Of a stretch of DNA of 64,000 nt, positions 8,793 through 17,268 are shown piece by piece. The translations under genes were made by a program, and so were the position numbers. Under the pieces are notes generated by a model. It was not told where the DNA came from, made no database searches, and was given only the letters and a program-made list of their open reading frames with translations. Each line of letters starts with the position of its first letter. The stretch's first letter is position 1. The DNA comes from Chryseobacterium oleae. Its GTDB lineage: Bacteria; Bacteroidota; Bacteroidia; Flavobacteriales; Weeksellaceae. The stretch is from assembly GCF_900115055.1 (NCBI RefSeq), contig NZ_FOVD01000004.1:370849-434848 (forward strand), in the 5' to 3' direction.

Positions 8793-8820
8793 GATTTAGG
8801 TTTTAAATAAATTGTTTTTT

Positions 8821-9369
8821 TTAGCTGCGTGGAGGATATATTCCTTCAATACAGATGATGTAGTTTAGCCCTAAGTAAGGCGGCATATTATTCACCGGAA
8901 GATTTTGCCCGATGTATGATAGAGATCTTGCGTTAATAGCGGTATCAGGATCTACAGCAGCAAAGCTCGGTACAGCATTGAAATCTCTTCCAACCTGTGT
9001 TCCTGATTTGGCTATGGAAGTAGTGGCTGTAGGAGTGGAAACGGTAGCATTTGTGTTAGCCACTTTCAGTTGAAAACCTGAACCTATACTTGGAAGGTTC
9101 TGTGCCATAATGGTATTTTGTGTAGTTCCGGCAGCAACTCCCAAAGGATAATACTCGTTTGCATTTACATTTCCGGCTCCGATGGCCATACGACCTTTTA
9201 GATTAGGCAGAGCAAAAGTATCGATACCGTTTCCTCCGTAAGTCGTTCCCAAGATGGAAAATAAAGCAGAATTATTTGAAATTCTCAGTAAGCTTCCGTC
9301 ACAAAACATCCAGCCTCTAGGTGCAAAATTTCCAGCAAATAGTTTTACAATTCCAATGTACTCGTCCAT
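8821..9369 (-). CDS. Phage tail collar domain protein (microcystin-dependent-protein-like)
   Basis: 182 aa. The N-terminal MDEYIGIVKLFAGNFAPRGW followed by FCDGSLL, NNSALFSILGTTYGGNG and FALPNLKGR is the classical tail collar repeat of the MdpB-type family. The C-terminal PPYLGLNYIICIEGIYP is also typical. No phage genes are nearby. It has the same 5' leader element as the cysteine-rich leader peptides and a palindrome related to the one upstream of the tyrosinase genes, which links it to their regulation. No signal peptide is visible. Its cellular role is unknown. Confidence 0.88.
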   Translation of the reverse strand: MDEYIGIVKLFAGNFAPRGWMFCDGSLLRISNNSALFSILGTTYGGNGIDTFALPNLKGRMAIGAGNVNANEYYPLGVAAGTTQNTIMAQNLPSIGSGFQLKVANTNATVSTPTATTSIAKSGTQVGRDFNAVPSFAAVDPDTAINARSLSYIGQNLPVNNMPPYLGLNYIICIEGIYPPRS

Positions 9370-9394
9370 GATAATAGTTTTTTCAGTTGTTAAG

Positions 9395-9430
9395 TTTTCC
9401 TACTCTGTTCTGGGCTTTTCGGATTCCGCC
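9395..9430 (-). promoter_or_regulatory. Shared 5' leader element, copy T
   Basis: On the minus strand it reads GCG-GAA-TCCGAAAAGC-CCAGAAC-AGAGTAGGAAAA, ending 25 nt before the tail-collar ATG. Every conserved block of the peptide leaders is retained; only the spacer length differs (7 nt here against 4 to 6). Confidence 0.7.
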
Positions 9431-9511
9431 GTTGGTTGTTAGTTTTTTTGATAAGCCAAAGGAACAACATATACAAAGGCAGCACTAGAGTAGAAAATAC
9501 CAAATTGGAGA

Positions 9512-9529
9512 GTCCGTATTTCTACGTAA
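9512..9529 (-). promoter_or_regulatory. Candidate operator palindrome, copy C
   Basis: On the minus strand it reads TTACGTA-GAAA-TACGGAC. It matches the palindromes at 32863-32880 and 35459-35476 in 15 of 18 or more positions, depending on the pair compared. No good TAnnTTTG box sits at the same spacing here (only TACTCTAG), so the promoter is less certain than at the other two sites. Confidence 0.45.
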
Positions 9530-9677
9530 TAGATGTTTGTTTTTCTTTATAGGAAAGGTTTTGTGGTATAATAAACATCGTGATTTGATAAGCTGTGCTT
9601 AATCTGCAATTTGTTTCTTATAATTTTTCCGGGACAGTGGTATTTAGTATTTTTGTAAGAATCCAATAAAAATAAAA

Positions 9678-10442
9678 ATGAACGAATTCGTAGCATCAGA
9701 AATTAAAAACAATATTGCCGAAATTACATTCGGAACACCAAAAAGCAACTCCCTTCCGGGTGCCATTTTAGAAAAACTGGCTCAGACTATTCTGGATGAA
9801 GGAGCTAAAGAAGAAGTAAAAGCTATTTTAGTAAAAAGTGAAGGTGAGAAAGCATTCTGTGCAGGAGCAAGCTTCGATGAGCTTTTGGCAATTGAAGAGC
9901 TGGAGGCATCTACGAAATTTTTCGGTGGCTTTGCAAAAGTTCTGAATGCTATGAGAAACTGCGGAAAAATAGTTGTCGTAAGAGTTCAGGGAAAAACTAC
10001 CGGTGGAGGAGTGGGAATTGCGTGTGGAGCAGATTACTGTTTTGCTACGAAAGATTCAGCTTTGGCGCTTACCGAGATTAATCTGGGAATCGGACCATTT
10101 GTAATCGGACCTTACGTAGAAAGAAAAATCGGAAAATCTCAGTTCTCCGCAATGGCTATTGATGCCGATTTCAGATCAGCAGAGTGGGCAGAACAGCATA
10201 ATGTGTATCATTCCGTATCTGAAAATATTCAGGAGATGGATGCTAAACTGGAAAAATTTATGCAGACATTAGCTTCCAGAAGTAGCGATGCATTGGCTTT
10301 AATCAAAAAAGTATCCTGGGAAGGAACAGATCATTTCAGTGAACTGATGCCGGCAAGAATTCACATGAGTGCCAGTTTGATCCTCGAAGATTCTGCCAAG
10401 AAAAATATTGAATCTATTAAAGAAAAATTAAGATCAAAATAA
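9678..10442 (+). CDS. Enoyl-CoA hydratase/isomerase family protein
   Basis: 254 aa crotonase fold. The oxyanion-hole segments are FCAGASFDEL and GKTTGGGVGIACGAD. The Glu equivalent to crotonase Glu164 is present (LTEINLGIGPF), but the Glu144 position is replaced (GGGVG for GGGCE). One catalytic acid is more typical of isomerases than of hydratases. Its separation from paaZ by only an accessory block suggests a role in phenylacetate or related acyl-CoA breakdown (PaaB/PaaG-like), but the sequence alone does not prove it. No close operon partner is present. Confidence 0.85.
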   Translation: MNEFVASEIKNNIAEITFGTPKSNSLPGAILEKLAQTILDEGAKEEVKAILVKSEGEKAFCAGASFDELLAIEELEASTKFFGGFAKVLNAMRNCGKIVVVRVQGKTTGGGVGIACGADYCFATKDSALALTEINLGIGPFVIGPYVERKIGKSQFSAMAIDADFRSAEWAEQHNVYHSVSENIQEMDAKLEKFMQTLASRSSDALALIKKVSWEGTDHFSELMPARIHMSASLILEDSAKKNIESIKEKLRSK

Positions 10443-10465
10443 TATTTTACATCATTGTTATATAT

Positions 10466-10491
10466 CCGCTGAATATTTCAGCGGTTTTTTT
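10466..10491 (+). terminator. Intrinsic terminator after the enoyl-CoA hydratase gene
   Basis: The stem CCGCTGAA/TTCAGCGG has a 3-nt loop and is followed by seven T. Confidence 0.85.
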
Positions 10492-10647
10492 GTGGAAAAA
10501 TTAAAAACTTCAATGTATTTTGTTTTGCGTTTATTGAACTAGCATTAAAAATTTAAATTGTTTGATTATTATTTATTAATAATTTACATTGATTATTTAA
10601 TTTTATTGTATTTAACATCATTTTGGAAATTTTAACGTTTATTAATA

Positions 10648-10655
10648 TATCTTTG
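10648..10655 (+). promoter_or_regulatory. Promoter -7 box of the susC-like gene
   Basis: TATCTTTG matches the Bacteroidota consensus TAnnTTTG, 27 bp before the start codon. TTTTG at 10621-10625 is a possible -33 element. Confidence 0.6.
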
Positions 10656-10682
10656 GTTGTATTATAGTTAAAATTTGTTAAT

Positions 10683-13631
10683 ATGAAATTACAGTTGTCA
10701 TTGTTAACAGCTGTTCTCTTCTTTTTAGGAGGACAGACTGTTGAGGCTCAAAAAGCTAAGCGCGACACCGTTCAGGAAGAACATGCCATAGATGAGGTGG
10801 TTGTTGTAGCGTATGGGAGCCAGAAAAAAGAAACCATGGTAGGTTCCAGTACGGAGGTAAAAGCTAAACAGTTTGCAGACCGCCCTATATCAAGTATCGG
10901 GCAAGCACTCGATGGAGCCAGTGCGGGGGTTAAAGTAAGTACCGGAACAGGCCAGCCGGGCAGTTCACCCAGTATTCAGATCAGGGGAATAGGGTCTTAC
11001 GGGATTACAACATCACCTTTGTATGTAGTGGATGGTACGGTGTATACGGGGTCTCTTGCCGCCATTAATCCCAACGATATTGCTTCATTTAATATTTTGA
11101 AAGATGCAGCTTCAACATCACTTTATGGTTCGGCTGCCGCTAACGGGGTTATTATCATCACTACCAAATCAGGAAGAAAAGGAAAAGATTCATTTAATTT
11201 CGGAATGAGTACGGGATATGTACAAAGATCTATTCCTGAATATGAAAGAGTGAATGTCTATCAATATTATCCGCTTATCTGGGAAGCTATCAGAAACGGG
11301 AGGATGACATCTGTACCAACTTCAACATTAGCACAGGCTAATACGTATGCCACAACACAGCTGATATCAGGAGTACTGAAAACCAATGTTTTCAATGTTG
11401 CAGATAATCAACTGGTCGTAGACGGTATCTTAAATCCCAATGCAGAACTGAGGTATTCGGATCTAGACTGGCAAAGACCTTTGATGAATACAGGTTTCAG
11501 ACAGAATTATGAATTAAATTACAGCGGTGGAAGCAATACGACAACTTACTTCACTTCAGTTGGCTACACCAACGAAACAGGATATCTTATAAAATCGGAT
11601 TTTGAAAGATTTACCGCCAGGTTGAAAGTAGATTCGCAGGTGAAAAGCTGGTTGAAGTTAGGAACCAGTATCAGTGGAGTTTCTTCCAACGGAAACAATT
11701 CAGTGGAAGGGGTAGATAGTAATTCATCATACATCAATCCTTACAGATGGACAAGAACGATGGGGCCTATTTACAGTCCGTATGCTCATGATCCTGTTAC
11801 CAATGCTAATCTTTACGATAATGCCGGGAATATCATGTACGATGCGGGGAGCGGAAGAGGAGCAGATGCTGCTGCCGGAAGAAATGTGATTCAGGAAACG
11901 CTTTTAAATAAAGATCTTTCTAAGAATTATTATATCATTTCCAGAGCTTATGCTGAGGTTAAGGTTGATCCTTATCTGACCTTATCTACCAATGTAGGAT
12001 ATGATATCAGAAATAACAGAAGAAGCACCTATGGGAATAAAATCATTGGTGATGCCGCTCCGGGAGGTTCAGCGGAAAAATACAGTATTACGGAACAGAC
12101 ATTTACCTGGAACCAGCTTTTGAATTATAAAAGAAAGTTTGGCCAGCATAATTTTGAATATTTATTAGGGCATGAAAACTATAAATTCACCTATGAATAT
12201 TTGTATGGTTACAAGAAAGGGCAGATTGTGGATGATAATGACGAACTGATCAATTTTGTGACCCCTACAACGCTTACATCCAGAACAGACAATTACAGAA
12301 AAGAAGGTGTTTTTTCAAGATTAAACTATGATTTCAATTCAAAATATTTACTTTCAGGATCCATTCGCTGGGATGGTTCTTCCAGATTCAGTAAAGATGT
12401 AAGATGGGATTCATTCTGGTCTCTTGGTGCAGGGTGGAGAATAAAAGGAGAAGAATTCTTGAAAAACTCTGGACTGATCAGTGAATTAAAACTTAGGGGC
12501 TCTTATGGAGAAGTAGGAAATGACAGAACAGACAGTTACTATATGTATAAAAGTACCTATTCTTTAGGGTACAATAATGCTCAGGAACCAGGTATTTTGT
12601 TCGGGTTTTTGGCAGATCCTACGATTACCTGGGAAACAAATAAGCAAAGTGACATAGGAATCGATTTTGGATTTTTAAATAACAGAATTTCAGGATCTGT
12701 AGAGTATTATAAGAGAGTTACCGAAGATCTGATCTTTCAGGTTCCTATTCCCGTTTCTGCCGGAGTTCCCGATAATAATATAAGCAGAAATGTCGGGACA
12801 ATGTACAACCGTGGATTTGAATTCAGTCTTAATGCGGATGTGATCAGAAATGAAAACTTCACCTGGAATATTAATGCCAATGCATCCACACTGAAAAATC
12901 AGGTTACGGAACTTTCCAATGGTATCACGGAAATTATTAACGGAACCAAGAAAGTTTCAGTAGGTCATTCTATTTATGATTATTGGTTGAGACAATGGTA
13001 TGGAGTTGACCCGGCAGACGGTTCTCCTCTCTTTTTAGTAGCTGATGCCTTTGCTAATACAACTGCTGCAGATATCAGAACTGTAAATGGAACCAAGGTG
13101 ACGACCAATTTTAATAAAGCTAAATATGATTATTCAGGAACTGCTATTCCGGATCTTTTTGGAAGCTTTGGAACCTCGATTACCTATAAGCAATGGGCTT
13201 TATCTGCAATGTTTACATACCAGTTAGGAGGAAAAACATATGATTCTAATTATGCAGCCCTAATGTCAAGTTATTCTCAGGGAGGAGCATTAAGCACGGA
13301 TATTTTAAACAGGTGGACGACTCCGGGACAGATTACTGATGTTCCTGCATTAAACTCATCTACCTATACAAGTTCAAATGCAGCTTCTTCAAGATGGCTT
13401 ATAAGCTCAGATTTTATTACCTTCAGACAGGCTACTTTGAGCTACAGCTTTAATACGGAGACTTTGTCCCAGCTGGGATTGGCGGGATTCAAGATTCTGG
13501 TTTCCGGCGAGAACCTTTGGAGCAAAACCGCAAGAAAAGGATTGGAGCCTGCTCAGGCGTTTAATGGAACCACATCCAACCGATATACCCCTGCGAGAAT
13601 TATTACCATCGGATTTAATGTATCATTTTAA
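10683..13631 (+). CDS. SusC/RagA family TonB-linked outer membrane protein
   Basis: 982 aa. A signal peptide (MKLQLSLLTAVLFFLGGQTVEAQ) is followed almost directly by the TonB-box/plug region DEVVVVAYGSQKKE, and then by the SusC signature SPLYVVDG and LKDAASTSLYGSAAANGVII. The rest is a 22-stranded beta-barrel ending in an aromatic strand (ITIGFNVSF). The usual N-terminal carboxypeptidase-D-like regulatory domain of SusC proteins is absent. It pairs with the SusD-like lipoprotein 9 bp downstream to import an oligomeric nutrient across the outer membrane. No glycosidase or anti-sigma regulator lies next to it, so the substrate cannot be assigned. Confidence 0.95.
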   Translation: MKLQLSLLTAVLFFLGGQTVEAQKAKRDTVQEEHAIDEVVVVAYGSQKKETMVGSSTEVKAKQFADRPISSIGQALDGASAGVKVSTGTGQPGSSPSIQIRGIGSYGITTSPLYVVDGTVYTGSLAAINPNDIASFNILKDAASTSLYGSAAANGVIIITTKSGRKGKDSFNFGMSTGYVQRSIPEYERVNVYQYYPLIWEAIRNGRMTSVPTSTLAQANTYATTQLISGVLKTNVFNVADNQLVVDGILNPNAELRYSDLDWQRPLMNTGFRQNYELNYSGGSNTTTYFTSVGYTNETGYLIKSDFERFTARLKVDSQVKSWLKLGTSISGVSSNGNNSVEGVDSNSSYINPYRWTRTMGPIYSPYAHDPVTNANLYDNAGNIMYDAGSGRGADAAAGRNVIQETLLNKDLSKNYYIISRAYAEVKVDPYLTLSTNVGYDIRNNRRSTYGNKIIGDAAPGGSAEKYSITEQTFTWNQLLNYKRKFGQHNFEYLLGHENYKFTYEYLYGYKKGQIVDDNDELINFVTPTTLTSRTDNYRKEGVFSRLNYDFNSKYLLSGSIRWDGSSRFSKDVRWDSFWSLGAGWRIKGEEFLKNSGLISELKLRGSYGEVGNDRTDSYYMYKSTYSLGYNNAQEPGILFGFLADPTITWETNKQSDIGIDFGFLNNRISGSVEYYKRVTEDLIFQVPIPVSAGVPDNNISRNVGTMYNRGFEFSLNADVIRNENFTWNINANASTLKNQVTELSNGITEIINGTKKVSVGHSIYDYWLRQWYGVDPADGSPLFLVADAFANTTAADIRTVNGTKVTTNFNKAKYDYSGTAIPDLFGSFGTSITYKQWALSAMFTYQLGGKTYDSNYAALMSSYSQGGALSTDILNRWTTPGQITDVPALNSSTYTSSNAASSRWLISSDFITFRQATLSYSFNTETLSQLGLAGFKILVSGENLWSKTARKGLEPAQAFNGTTSNRYTPARIITIGFNVSF

Positions 13632-13640
13632 AAATTAAGT

Positions 13641-15149
13641 ATGAAAAATCTAAAAAAACAATATATCAAATGGGCTGTGGTGCTTTCATCAATCTTCACA
13701 GCAATGATCTCATGTCAGAGCGATTATCTTGAAACAGATCCTACGACTGCAGCTTCTGAAGATGCAGCCTATTCAAGTGCATCGAATCTGATGGCTATTA
13801 TAAACGGGATGCATAGAGATATGTATTACAGACAGAATGATAGTCAGGGGCAGAACGGTCAGGGAGGTATCATGATTATGATGGATGCTATAGGGGAAGA
13901 TCTTGTGTTTCCTTCTACAGGGAATGGCTGGTATATTTCAACCGTCAGATGGCAGGATCAGGTGAATGAAAGCAGTTCGTATGTTTTTTATCCGTACCAG
14001 TTTTATTATGCCCTTATCAGAAATGCCAATTTAGTGATTGCCAACGGACCTTCAGTTCCGGTTGCTAATGCAGCTGATGCCAATACGGTAAAGCTCGCGA
14101 TTGGTGAAGCTCATGCATTCAGAGCATTCTGTTATTATATGCTGGTTCAGATTTATGGTAAAAGATATGTTCCGGGTACTGTGAATAGCCAGCTTGGAGT
14201 TCCCATCAGATTGATCGCTAATGAAATACCTTTGGAAAGGAATACCGTTGAAGATGTATATACACAGATCAATAGTGATCTTAATGAAGCTGCTACAAGA
14301 CTTGCGGGAAGCAAAAGACTAACAAAGTCCCACTTTGATGATAAGGTAATTTTAGGATTAAAAGCCAGAATTGCTCTTACACAAGGGAATTATGCCGTTG
14401 CCGCTGCATCTGCTAAATTAGCCAGAGCAGAATATCCTCTGATGGATAATACGGCCTATACAGCCGGATTTAATAATCTTGCAGGAAACGGAGAATGGAT
14501 TTGGGGTGCTACTATTATTGCAGACCAAGGCGAAACATTCTCGAATTTCGGAGCGTATATGTCAAGGAATTTTAATTCCACCAATATACGTCAGGCACCA
14601 AAAGCGATTAACAGTAAGTTATTTCAAATGTTTCCTTCGACCGATGTAAGAACTAAAAACTTTGATCCTACGGGAGCACATACTGGTCTTGCCCTGCCGA
14701 CTACCTATTCTAAATTTCCATTTACCAGTCAGAAGTTTCTTTCTGCCAGTTTTGCAGACAGTAGGGTGGATCTTCCTTATATGCGTGCTGCAGAAATGTA
14801 TCTTATAGAAGCCGAAGCTTTGGCGAGATTAGGAAATGAAACAGACTCAAAGACCGCATTTAACCTACTCGCTAAAAACAGAAATACTAGCTATGCTGGA
14901 GCCAGTACAACAGGCACTGCCTATATCAATGAAATTCTTAACAGCAGAAGACTCGAATTATGGGGTGAAGGATTTAGACTCTTAGATCTGAAGAGACTGA
15001 ATCAGGGGCTGGATAGAACTGGTGCCAATCATTCGTCTGTGGTTACGAATAATCTGATGACCGTTCCGAATACCGATCCAAGATGGGAATTCCTGATTCC
15101 GAGAGCGGAAATCAATGCCAATCCATTGATCGTCCAGAATCCATTATAA
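13641..15149 (+). CDS. RagB/SusD family nutrient-binding lipoprotein
   Basis: 502 aa. The lipobox MISC (Cys about residue 26) ends the signal peptide, and DYLETDPTTAASEDAAYSS is the usual SusD N-terminus. TPR-like segments (GEAHAFRAFCYYMLVQIYG) follow, and the C-terminal part has DLPYMRAAEMYLIEAEALARLG and RRLELWGEGFRLLDLKR, both diagnostic of the family. It forms the surface lid on the SusC barrel encoded 9 bp upstream. The ligand is unknown. Confidence 0.95.
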   Translation: MKNLKKQYIKWAVVLSSIFTAMISCQSDYLETDPTTAASEDAAYSSASNLMAIINGMHRDMYYRQNDSQGQNGQGGIMIMMDAIGEDLVFPSTGNGWYISTVRWQDQVNESSSYVFYPYQFYYALIRNANLVIANGPSVPVANAADANTVKLAIGEAHAFRAFCYYMLVQIYGKRYVPGTVNSQLGVPIRLIANEIPLERNTVEDVYTQINSDLNEAATRLAGSKRLTKSHFDDKVILGLKARIALTQGNYAVAAASAKLARAEYPLMDNTAYTAGFNNLAGNGEWIWGATIIADQGETFSNFGAYMSRNFNSTNIRQAPKAINSKLFQMFPSTDVRTKNFDPTGAHTGLALPTTYSKFPFTSQKFLSASFADSRVDLPYMRAAEMYLIEAEALARLGNETDSKTAFNLLAKNRNTSYAGASTTGTAYINEILNSRRLELWGEGFRLLDLKRLNQGLDRTGANHSSVVTNNLMTVPNTDPRWEFLIPRAEINANPLIVQNPL

Positions 15150-15176
15150 TTAAAACAAAAAAAATACTACTTTTTA

Positions 15177-15207
15177 GAATCCTGCTTTTGGGCAGGGTTC
15201 TTTTTTT
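15177..15207 (+). terminator. Intrinsic terminator after the SusC/SusD pair
   Basis: The stem GAATCCTGC/GCAGGGTTC (one wobble) is followed by seven T. Confidence 0.8.
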
Positions 15208-15214
15208 ATGAAAA

Positions 15215-15748
15215 TTAATGTGTTGAATGATTGTAATGATCAATAGAAATCACGGTTTTACTATGCTTTAAATAAACCACCACAACCTGAGTTCCTACAA
15301 GATAATCTAAGTAGTCAGCTTTAGAAACAGGAAGTCTTATTTTTTCTTTTCTGCTACGGCCGGAGAAGGTGATGATGTATTCATCATTTTCTGTTTTGTG
15401 GCGACTGATAATGACGCTTATTAATCTGTTTTTACCGCTTTTGATGTCCTTTTCCCAGTTTTTAACGAAGTAAATATAAACAAGATACATGATGCCGTAT
15501 AAAAAAGCGTAAAGCACCAATGTGATGCCGGAAAACAGGAGATAATGATAGTATTTGAAATCATGAAACTTATCTTTCAACAGGTAACAGGCCATAAGTA
15601 CCATTAAAAGAATTACCAATATCAGCACACCCGGAACATGTTTGAAAAAATCCTGCTTTTGATTCGCGATACTACTTATTTCCTCTTCTGTTAAAGGAAT
15701 ATGTTCCTGCAATTCAATCTGAGAATAATCTATTGAAGTTTTCGCCAT
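15215..15748 (-). CDS. Hypothetical protein with two transmembrane segments
   Basis: 177 aa. It has a soluble N-terminus of about 40 residues, two hydrophobic helices (VPGVLILVILLMVLMACYLL and YLLFSGITLVLYAFLYGIMYLVYIY), then a cytoplasmic domain of about 80 residues with beta-strand pattern (YIITFSGRSRKEKIRLPVS). I do not recognise the family. It is transcribed towards the SusD gene and stands alone, divergent from the membrane protein at 15911. Confidence 0.7.
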   Translation of the reverse strand: MAKTSIDYSQIELQEHIPLTEEEISSIANQKQDFFKHVPGVLILVILLMVLMACYLLKDKFHDFKYYHYLLFSGITLVLYAFLYGIMYLVYIYFVKNWEKDIKSGKNRLISVIISRHKTENDEYIITFSGRSRKEKIRLPVSKADYLDYLVGTQVVVVYLKHSKTVISIDHYNHSTH

Positions 15749-15862
15749 AATGTGTTCATTTAATAGATGTAGAATTTCTTTCAGCCTGATCCTGATTTCT
15801 TAAAGTTAAGAATTGTATCAATGGGATGGTAAAAAGTTGTTATTAAAATATTAAAAAAATAA

Positions 15863-15904
15863 TTGGCAGATTCAAAATAAATTATAACTTTGTAATTCAA
15901 AGTT
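15863..15904 (+). promoter_or_regulatory. Promoter with candidate operator for the winged-helix regulator (site 1)
   Basis: TTG (15863-15865) and TAACTTTG (15885-15892) are 19 bp apart, a good Bacteroidota promoter. The -7 box is one arm of the inverted repeat AACTTTG-TAATT-CAAAGTT (15886-15904), so a bound regulator would cover the start of transcription. A matching repeat lies at 16904-16922. Confidence 0.65.
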
Positions 15905-15910
15905 CTTTTT

Positions 15911-16528
15911 ATGGATTCGAAAAACTATCACGAAGACTTATCACATATCCGTTCCATGATGGAGCGGTCTTCCAGATTTATTTCATTAAGCGGACTGTCC
16001 GGAGTTTTTGCCGGTTTGGCTGCGCTGATCGGTGCAGGGTATGTATATTATGTCTTCCAGAGGGAAGGAATTAGTTATTTAGATGGTGACAGGAACTTTT
16101 TCGGTCCGGCATTGGTCAGGGAACTTGTACTGGTAGGAACTGTGATTTTGCTGACTGCCGTTTTAAGTGGTTATATTTTCACCGCCAATAAAAGCAAAAA
16201 GAAAGGACAAAAGATCTGGGACAGTACAACAAAGCGTTTATTATTTACGTTTGCCGTTCCTTTGGTAACAGGAGGAGTCTTCTGCCTGGCACTTCTTTTT
16301 CATCATTTGTTTGTTTGGGTAGCGCCTGCAACACTTATATTCTACGGAATCGCTTTAGTAAGTGCAGAAAGATATACACTGACGGATATTAAATATTTAG
16401 GATATTGCCAGATCACGCTGGGACTCATTTCTCTCTTCTTTTTAGGATGGGGGCTTGTGTTCTGGACCATCGGTTTTGGAATTTTGCATATTGTGTATGG
16501 GCTGATCATGCATAAAAAATATAAATAA
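15911..16528 (+). CDS. Hypothetical multi-pass membrane protein
   Basis: 205 aa. A soluble N-terminus (DLSHIRSMMERSSRF) precedes about six hydrophobic segments. The SRFISLSGLSGVFAGLAALIGAGYVYY stretch, which I know from Bacteroidota proteins next to winged-helix regulators, is close to the N-terminus. The function is unknown. It is followed 61 bp later by the winged-helix regulator, and its promoter carries the inverted repeat described at 15863-15904. An autoregulated operon is therefore likely. Confidence 0.78.
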   Translation: MDSKNYHEDLSHIRSMMERSSRFISLSGLSGVFAGLAALIGAGYVYYVFQREGISYLDGDRNFFGPALVRELVLVGTVILLTAVLSGYIFTANKSKKKGQKIWDSTTKRLLFTFAVPLVTGGVFCLALLFHHLFVWVAPATLIFYGIALVSAERYTLTDIKYLGYCQITLGLISLFFLGWGLVFWTIGFGILHIVYGLIMHKKYK

Positions 16529-16589
16529 AGATTAAATTTGCAGACTTTTTAAGAACAGCTTCTTAAAGATTTGCAGCTATTGCCTTACT

Positions 16590-16880
16590 ATGATAAAAAT
16601 AAATCAACTCAATAAAGAATTCGAAAGCCGTGTAAGACTGGGGATTATGTCCGTTCTTATGGTCAACGACTGGGTTGATTTTTCTGAAATGAAAGGGCTT
16701 CTGGAAATCACAGACGGTAACCTCGCCAGCCACAGTAATGCCCTGGAAAAAGCAGGATACATCGAAGTGAAAAAAGAATTTGTAGGCAAAAAACCGAAAA
16801 CATCTTACCGTGTGACTCAAAGCGGAAGACAGGCTTTTAATGAACATCTGAATGCTCTTGAAAAATTACTGGGAAGATAA
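16590..16880 (+). CDS. Winged-helix transcriptional regulator (MarR/ArsR-like)
   Basis: 96 aa, essentially one DNA-binding domain. LNKEFESRVRLGIMSVLMV starts the fold, DFSEMKGLLEITDGNLASHSNALEKAGYI is the helix-turn-helix, and KKPKTSYRVTQSGRQAFNEH is the wing and last helix. This is the small HTH_34-type family often coupled to membrane protein genes. No metal-binding cysteines are visible. The two ACTTTG-N5-CAAAGT repeats at 15886-15904 and 16904-16922 flank this gene and are the obvious candidate operators. Confidence 0.88.
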   Translation: MIKINQLNKEFESRVRLGIMSVLMVNDWVDFSEMKGLLEITDGNLASHSNALEKAGYIEVKKEFVGKKPKTSYRVTQSGRQAFNEHLNALEKLLGR

Positions 16881-16902
16881 ACCCTATATTTTTTTTGAAA
16901 TT

Positions 16903-16922
16903 TAACTTTGAAATACAAAGTA
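16903..16922 (+). promoter_or_regulatory. Promoter -7 box and candidate operator (site 2)
   Basis: TAACTTTG at 16903-16910 is part of the inverted repeat ACTTTG-AAATA-CAAAGT (16905-16921). Both the repeat and its overlap with the -7 box match site 1 at 15863-15904. Confidence 0.62.
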
Positions 16923-16947
16923 CTTTATAATTTAAAAATTAAATAAA

Positions 16948-17238
16948 ATGATGACACAAAAACAAAAAACACACGCCATTTATGCACTCCCACTGGTTGT
17001 ATTGTGTATTCCATTGCTGGGAAATCTAACTTCAGATGAGGTCAATTGGTCAGCTTCAGATTTTCTGATTGCAGGCGTTTTACTCTTTAGCACAGCTTTT
17101 CTGGTCAATCTGGTAAGAACCAAAGTCAAAAAACAAAGTCATAGAATTTTGATCTGCGTTTTCGTTTTGATTGTCTTTGCATTGATCTGGGTCGAACTGG
17201 CGGTAGGAATCTTCGGAAGCCCATTCGCAGGAAGTTAA
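16948..17238 (+). CDS. Hypothetical small membrane protein
   Basis: 96 aa with three hydrophobic segments (HAIYALPLVVLCIPLLG, FLIAGVLLFSTAFLVNLV and ILICVFVLIVFALIWVELAVG). No family recognised. It is the first gene behind the second operator-bearing promoter, and the metallophosphoesterase gene starts 30 bp after it. The whole run to 21205 may be one transcript. Confidence 0.72.
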   Translation: MMTQKQKTHAIYALPLVVLCIPLLGNLTSDEVNWSASDFLIAGVLLFSTAFLVNLVRTKVKKQSHRILICVFVLIVFALIWVELAVGIFGSPFAGS

Positions 17239-17268
17239 ACGAAGACTTTAATCATACAGATTTCAGTG

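Noticed and set aside
8821..9369. Prophage or contractile injection system remnant
   Set aside because: No sheath, tube, baseplate, lysis or integrase genes are near the tail-collar-like gene; it stands alone.
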